Part shown: positions 13,626 to 15,570 of the stretch, in pieces | Position numbering within the stretch: the stretch's first letter is position 1 | Layout of the letters: every line of letters begins with the position of its first letter | From: OMOG01 sp041485845 | GTDB lineage: Bacteria; Acidobacteriota; Terriglobia; Bryobacterales; Bryobacteraceae | Direction of reading: 5' to 3' | Length of the DNA stretch: 15,570 nucleotides | Assembly (NCBI GenBank): GCA_041485845.1 | Contig: JBGPKH010000153.1 | Coordinates: 1 to 15,570 of the forward strand | Notes under the pieces: model-generated | What the model saw: only the letters and a program-made list of their open reading frames with translations | Databases searched by the model: none | Told to the model about the DNA's origin: nothing | Program-made: the position numbers and the translations under genes

Positions 13626-14927
13626 TCAGGCACAACACGCCGGACCACGCCAGTCCCCTTGTGCGCCGGCCTTCGTCGCGCGGACAAACGCGCTCATGAA
13701 CTTGCCGTCCACCTCCGGTCCCATGGCGCTCGCGTCGATGCCTTTGTCCACCAGGAAAGAGAGTGCGTCTTCCGCCCGGTAGATGCGGGTCGGTTCCACG
13801 TCGATGTTTTCAAACCCCGCCGCGGCCAGTTTGGCGCGGTATTCGCTCTCATCCAGGGCGCCTGCCACGCAGCCCACCCATAGCAGGACGCTCTGGCGGA
13901 TTTCCGGGGCGATCTCGCCGCGAGTTACTACGTCCGAGACGGCGAACCGTCCGCCGGGCTTCAGCACGCGGAAAGCCTCCCGCAAGACTTTGTCCTTGTC
14001 GGCCGAGAGGTTAATCACGCAGTTCGAAATTATCACGTCGACCGAGTTATCGGGCAGCGGGATGCTCTCGATTTCGCCCTTCAGGAACTCCACGTTTTCG
14101 ATGCCGGACTTGCGTTGGTTCTCGCGCGCCAGCGCGAGCATTTCGTCGGTCATATCGAGACCGTAGGCTTTGCCCCCGGGCGAAACGCGCCGGGCCGACA
14201 GCAGGACGTCGATGCCGCCGCCGCTGCCCAGATCGAGCACCGTCTCTCCGGGTTTCAATTCCGCCAGGGCGGTGGGATTCCCGCAACCCAGCGAGGCCAG
14301 CACTGCCGTCTCCGGCAGCTCGCTTTTCTGGAGTGCGTCATACAGGTTCGATGTGATGGGGTCCGCGCCCGAACAGCAGGACGAGGGGCTGCTGCCGCAG
14401 CAGGCAGAGCCTTCACCCGAAGCCACGCGCAACGCGGCCTGGCCGTATTTTTCCTTCACGACTTCTTTTACGTTCATGGACATGTTCCTCAAAGCCCCTT
14501 TTCGAATGGTGTTCTCGTAAAACTCGGTGAACCTGGTCCGGATGTCGTCCCGAACCTTGCGGAAAGCCTCCATCTTCTCGGCTTCGGTCCCCGTCGCGGC
14601 GGCCGGATCCGGGAAGCCGATATGCACCCGCTGGCCCACTTTGCCCTGGAAGATCGGGCAGTTCCGATCTGCGTCATCGCAGACGGCGATCACGTAATCG
14701 AAGGACTGCGACACGAACTGCTGGACGCTCTTGGGCGTCTCCCCCGAGATGTCGATGCGCAGTTCTCGCATGGCCCGCACCGCGAGCGGGTTCACCCGGG
14801 CCGCCGGGTTGGTCCCGGCCGACTGCACGTCCAGCCGCGGATCCAGCGATTTGAGAACTCCCTCCGCCATCTGGCTCCGCGCCGAGTTCCCGGTGCAGAG
14901 GACGAGGATCGCAGCCGAGGGTTGCAT
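13626..14927 (-). CDS. arsC-arsM: Arsenate reductase-arsenite methyltransferase in one frame (ArsC-ArsM)
   Basis: A 433-aa frame. Residues 1-146 are a low-molecular-weight phosphatase-type ArsC: CTGNSARS with Cys11 and Arg17, plus Cys83 and Cys90 in the CDDADRNCP segment, the three-cysteine relay of thioredoxin-coupled arsenate reductases. Residues 149-433 are an ArsM AdoMet-dependent methyltransferase: VLDLGSGGGIDV (AdoMet), and Cys215 (LGCGNP), Cys303 (SNCVINL) and Cys353 (WVGCVAG) matching the arsenite-binding cysteines. Together they would turn arsenate into arsenite and then methylarsenicals in the cytosol. ATG 14927 overlaps the arsR stop as TAATG. The seam carries a GGGG run (14495-14498): with one G fewer, ArsC would end in RKGL then TGA, and the GAGG inside that stop region would serve ATG 14477 of arsM. 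So this may be two genes joined by a one-base insertion rather than an ancient fusion. Confidence 0.88.
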   Translation of the reverse strand: MQPSAAILVLCTGNSARSQMAEGVLKSLDPRLDVQSAGTNPAARVNPLAVRAMRELRIDISGETPKSVQQFVSQSFDYVIAVCDDADRNCPIFQGKVGQRVHIGFPDPAAATGTEAEKMEAFRKVRDDIRTRFTEFYENTIRKGALRNMSMNVKEVVKEKYGQAALRVASGEGSACCGSSPSSCCSGADPITSNLYDALQKSELPETAVLASLGCGNPTALAELKPGETVLDLGSGGGIDVLLSARRVSPGGKAYGLDMTDEMLALARENQRKSGIENVEFLKGEIESIPLPDNSVDVIISNCVINLSADKDKVLREAFRVLKPGGRFAVSDVVTRGEIAPEIRQSVLLWVGCVAGALDESEYRAKLAAAGFENIDVEPTRIYRAEDALSFLVDKGIDASAMGPEVDGKFMSAFVRATKAGAQGDWRGPACCA

Positions 14928-15271
14928 TACTTGCGGACCTGCACGATGGTCTCCGGCTTGATCGCCTTGTTTCGGGTGCAGCATTCCGCATACAGGAAAG
15001 TCAGCAGATCCTGTAGCGACTCCGTATTGGCGCTGTATCGCAGAAACGTTCCTTCGCGCCGGATCGTCACCAGTCCCTCGTTCTTCAGTTTGTCCAGATG
15101 ATGGGAGAGAGTGGAGCCGGTGATCCCCAATTCGTTCTGGATCTCCCCGACCACCAGGCCGTCCGGGTGGGCCGAGAGCAAGAGCCGCACAATGCGCAGC
15201 CGCGACTCGGTTCCCATCGCCGACAGCATGTCCGCGTACCTCGCGACGTCCTCTGCGCTGTTCTTTGCCAT
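14927..15271 (-). CDS. arsR: ArsR-family arsenic-responsive repressor
   Basis: A 114-aa winged-helix repressor. ESRLRIVRLLL is the usual alpha-1/alpha-2 opening, ITGSTLSHHLDKL is the recognition helix, and VTIRREGTFLRYSAN is the beta wing. A Cys pair, AECC near residues 96-97, in the C-terminal dimer helix is the likely arsenite site. The classical CxC of the E. coli type near the recognition helix is absent, so the sensor belongs to a C-terminal-cysteine class; a third cysteine is not seen. It should release its operator when arsenite binds and so induce itself and the downstream ars genes. ATG 15271 lies only about six bases from the predicted transcript start with no ribosome site. An alternative in-frame ATG at 15229, eight bases after GAGG, would trim 14 residues and part of helix alpha-1. 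Confidence 0.92.
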   Translation of the reverse strand: MAKNSAEDVARYADMLSAMGTESRLRIVRLLLSAHPDGLVVGEIQNELGITGSTLSHHLDKLKNEGLVTIRREGTFLRYSANTESLQDLLTFLYAECCTRNKAIKPETIVQVRK

Positions 15272-15273
15272 AC

Positions 15274-15311
15274 CGATATTTCTATAATACTAGAAATACC
15301 GATTATGTCAA
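15274..15311 (-). promoter_or_regulatory. ars promoter with overlapping palindromic operator
   Basis: On the minus strand TTGACA (plus coordinates 15306-15311) and TATTAT (15284-15289) are 16 bases apart, a near-consensus sigma-70 promoter. A dyad spans 15274-15301: arms ATTTCTA (15278-15284) and TAGAAAT (15291-15297) are perfect, and they extend to 11 bases with one mismatch. The dyad covers the -10 box, so bound ArsR would block RNA polymerase. Confidence 0.8.
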
Positions 15312-15366
15312 GGGGAAACCGCGGCTGGGGCCCAGAGCCGGAGGGCGCCCGGCGGGTGCGGCTGTA

Positions 15367-15570
15367 TTAGTTTCCCCCAGCCGTAGTAGACGGCTCCGGA
15401 GGCAGCGACACCTTATTCCAATCGGGCGGCTCCACCCCCAGCAGATTGTGGACGAAATAATCCTGCAGGTAATGCTGCGCCGCCAGCACGCCGACACCGT
15501 GATTCTGCCCGGGAATGAACAACATGTCGAAATGCTTGTTGGCCTTCACCAAAGCGTTGACCACTTGCAG
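15367..15570 (-). CDS. S9-family peptidase (prolyl oligopeptidase/DPP IV type), C-terminal end (5' end outside window)
   Basis: The last 67 residues of a longer protein; the frame is open to the window edge and ends at TAA 15367. VNALVKANKHFDMLFIPGQ followed by NHGVG and a helix ending NLLGVEPPDWN matches the end of the alpha/beta-hydrolase domain of S9 peptidases, where the His in N-H-G is the catalytic histidine. These enzymes cleave after proline in peptides, often outside the cytoplasm. The catalytic Ser and Asp would lie upstream of the window. It runs in the same direction as the ars operon and stops 95 bases before arsR, but arsR has its own promoter in that gap. The 55 bases 15312-15366 show only GC-rich sequence. 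Confidence 0.8.
   Translation of the reverse strand: MQVVNALVKANKHFDMLFIPGQNHGVGVLAAQHYLQDYFVHNLLGVEPPDWNKVSLPPEPSTTAGGN

Noticed and set aside
13569..13626. Readthrough of the arsM TGA into acr3 (in the same frame), for example as selenocysteine
   Set aside because: The frame does continue, but there is no recognisable selenocysteine-insertion structure and acr3 breaks again within 120 bases; an ordinary stop is simpler.
14115..15101. 328-codon plus-strand frame in the ars region
   Set aside because: Antisense to arsC-arsM and arsR, which carry unmistakable catalytic motifs.

Overview
The window looks like chromosomal DNA of a GC-rich, free-living bacterium. The overall protein style suggests an Acidobacteriota member of the Bryobacterales/Solibacter type: a paralogous EF-G, a lysine/alanine-rich histone H1-like protein, an S9 peptidase and an ars operon of that flavour. 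This placement is inference; no rRNA or other taxonomic marker is present. No tRNA, rRNA or CRISPR array was seen.

Left third (1-5600) is a decayed defence and mobile-element region. It opens with the tail of an IS110-type transposase. Then comes a type I restriction subunit (hsdR) whose start is joined to what looks like its end after a large internal deletion. A compact two-gene minus-strand module follows: an unknown 170-aa protein and a DUF1828/DUF1829-like protein. After it lie a 44-aa ORF, the first third of a beta-class adenine methyltransferase (mod), and a DEAH helicase-nuclease restriction subunit (res) that lacks its N-terminus. The mod and res fragments are joined out of frame at a deletion scar near 2920. 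A winged-helix fragment overlaps the end of res on the other strand. All three restriction-modification genes are broken, while the two-gene module between them has clean reading frames and looks intact.

Middle (5600-11120): about 700 bases without a convincing gene carry several inverted and direct repeats, including a stem with perfect 14-bp arms at 6096-6144. Intact plus-strand housekeeping-type genes follow: an EF-G paralogue, a lipoprotein lytic transglycosylase with a LysM domain, and an H1-like protein with an acidic head and a tandemly repeated basic tail.

Right part (11120-15570): a small minus-strand conserved-looking protein is divergent from an orphan HipA-like kinase. A minus-strand arsenic operon follows, in the order arsR, arsC-arsM (one reading frame) and acr3. 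A consensus promoter overlapped by a palindromic operator lies just upstream of arsR. The acr3 efflux gene is recognisable end to end but is split by four small indels. The arsC-arsM fusion itself may owe its existence to one extra base. As written, the operon could sense arsenic, reduce arsenate and methylate arsenite, but could not make the Acr3 pump. The window ends in the 3' end of an S9-family peptidase gene on the same strand.
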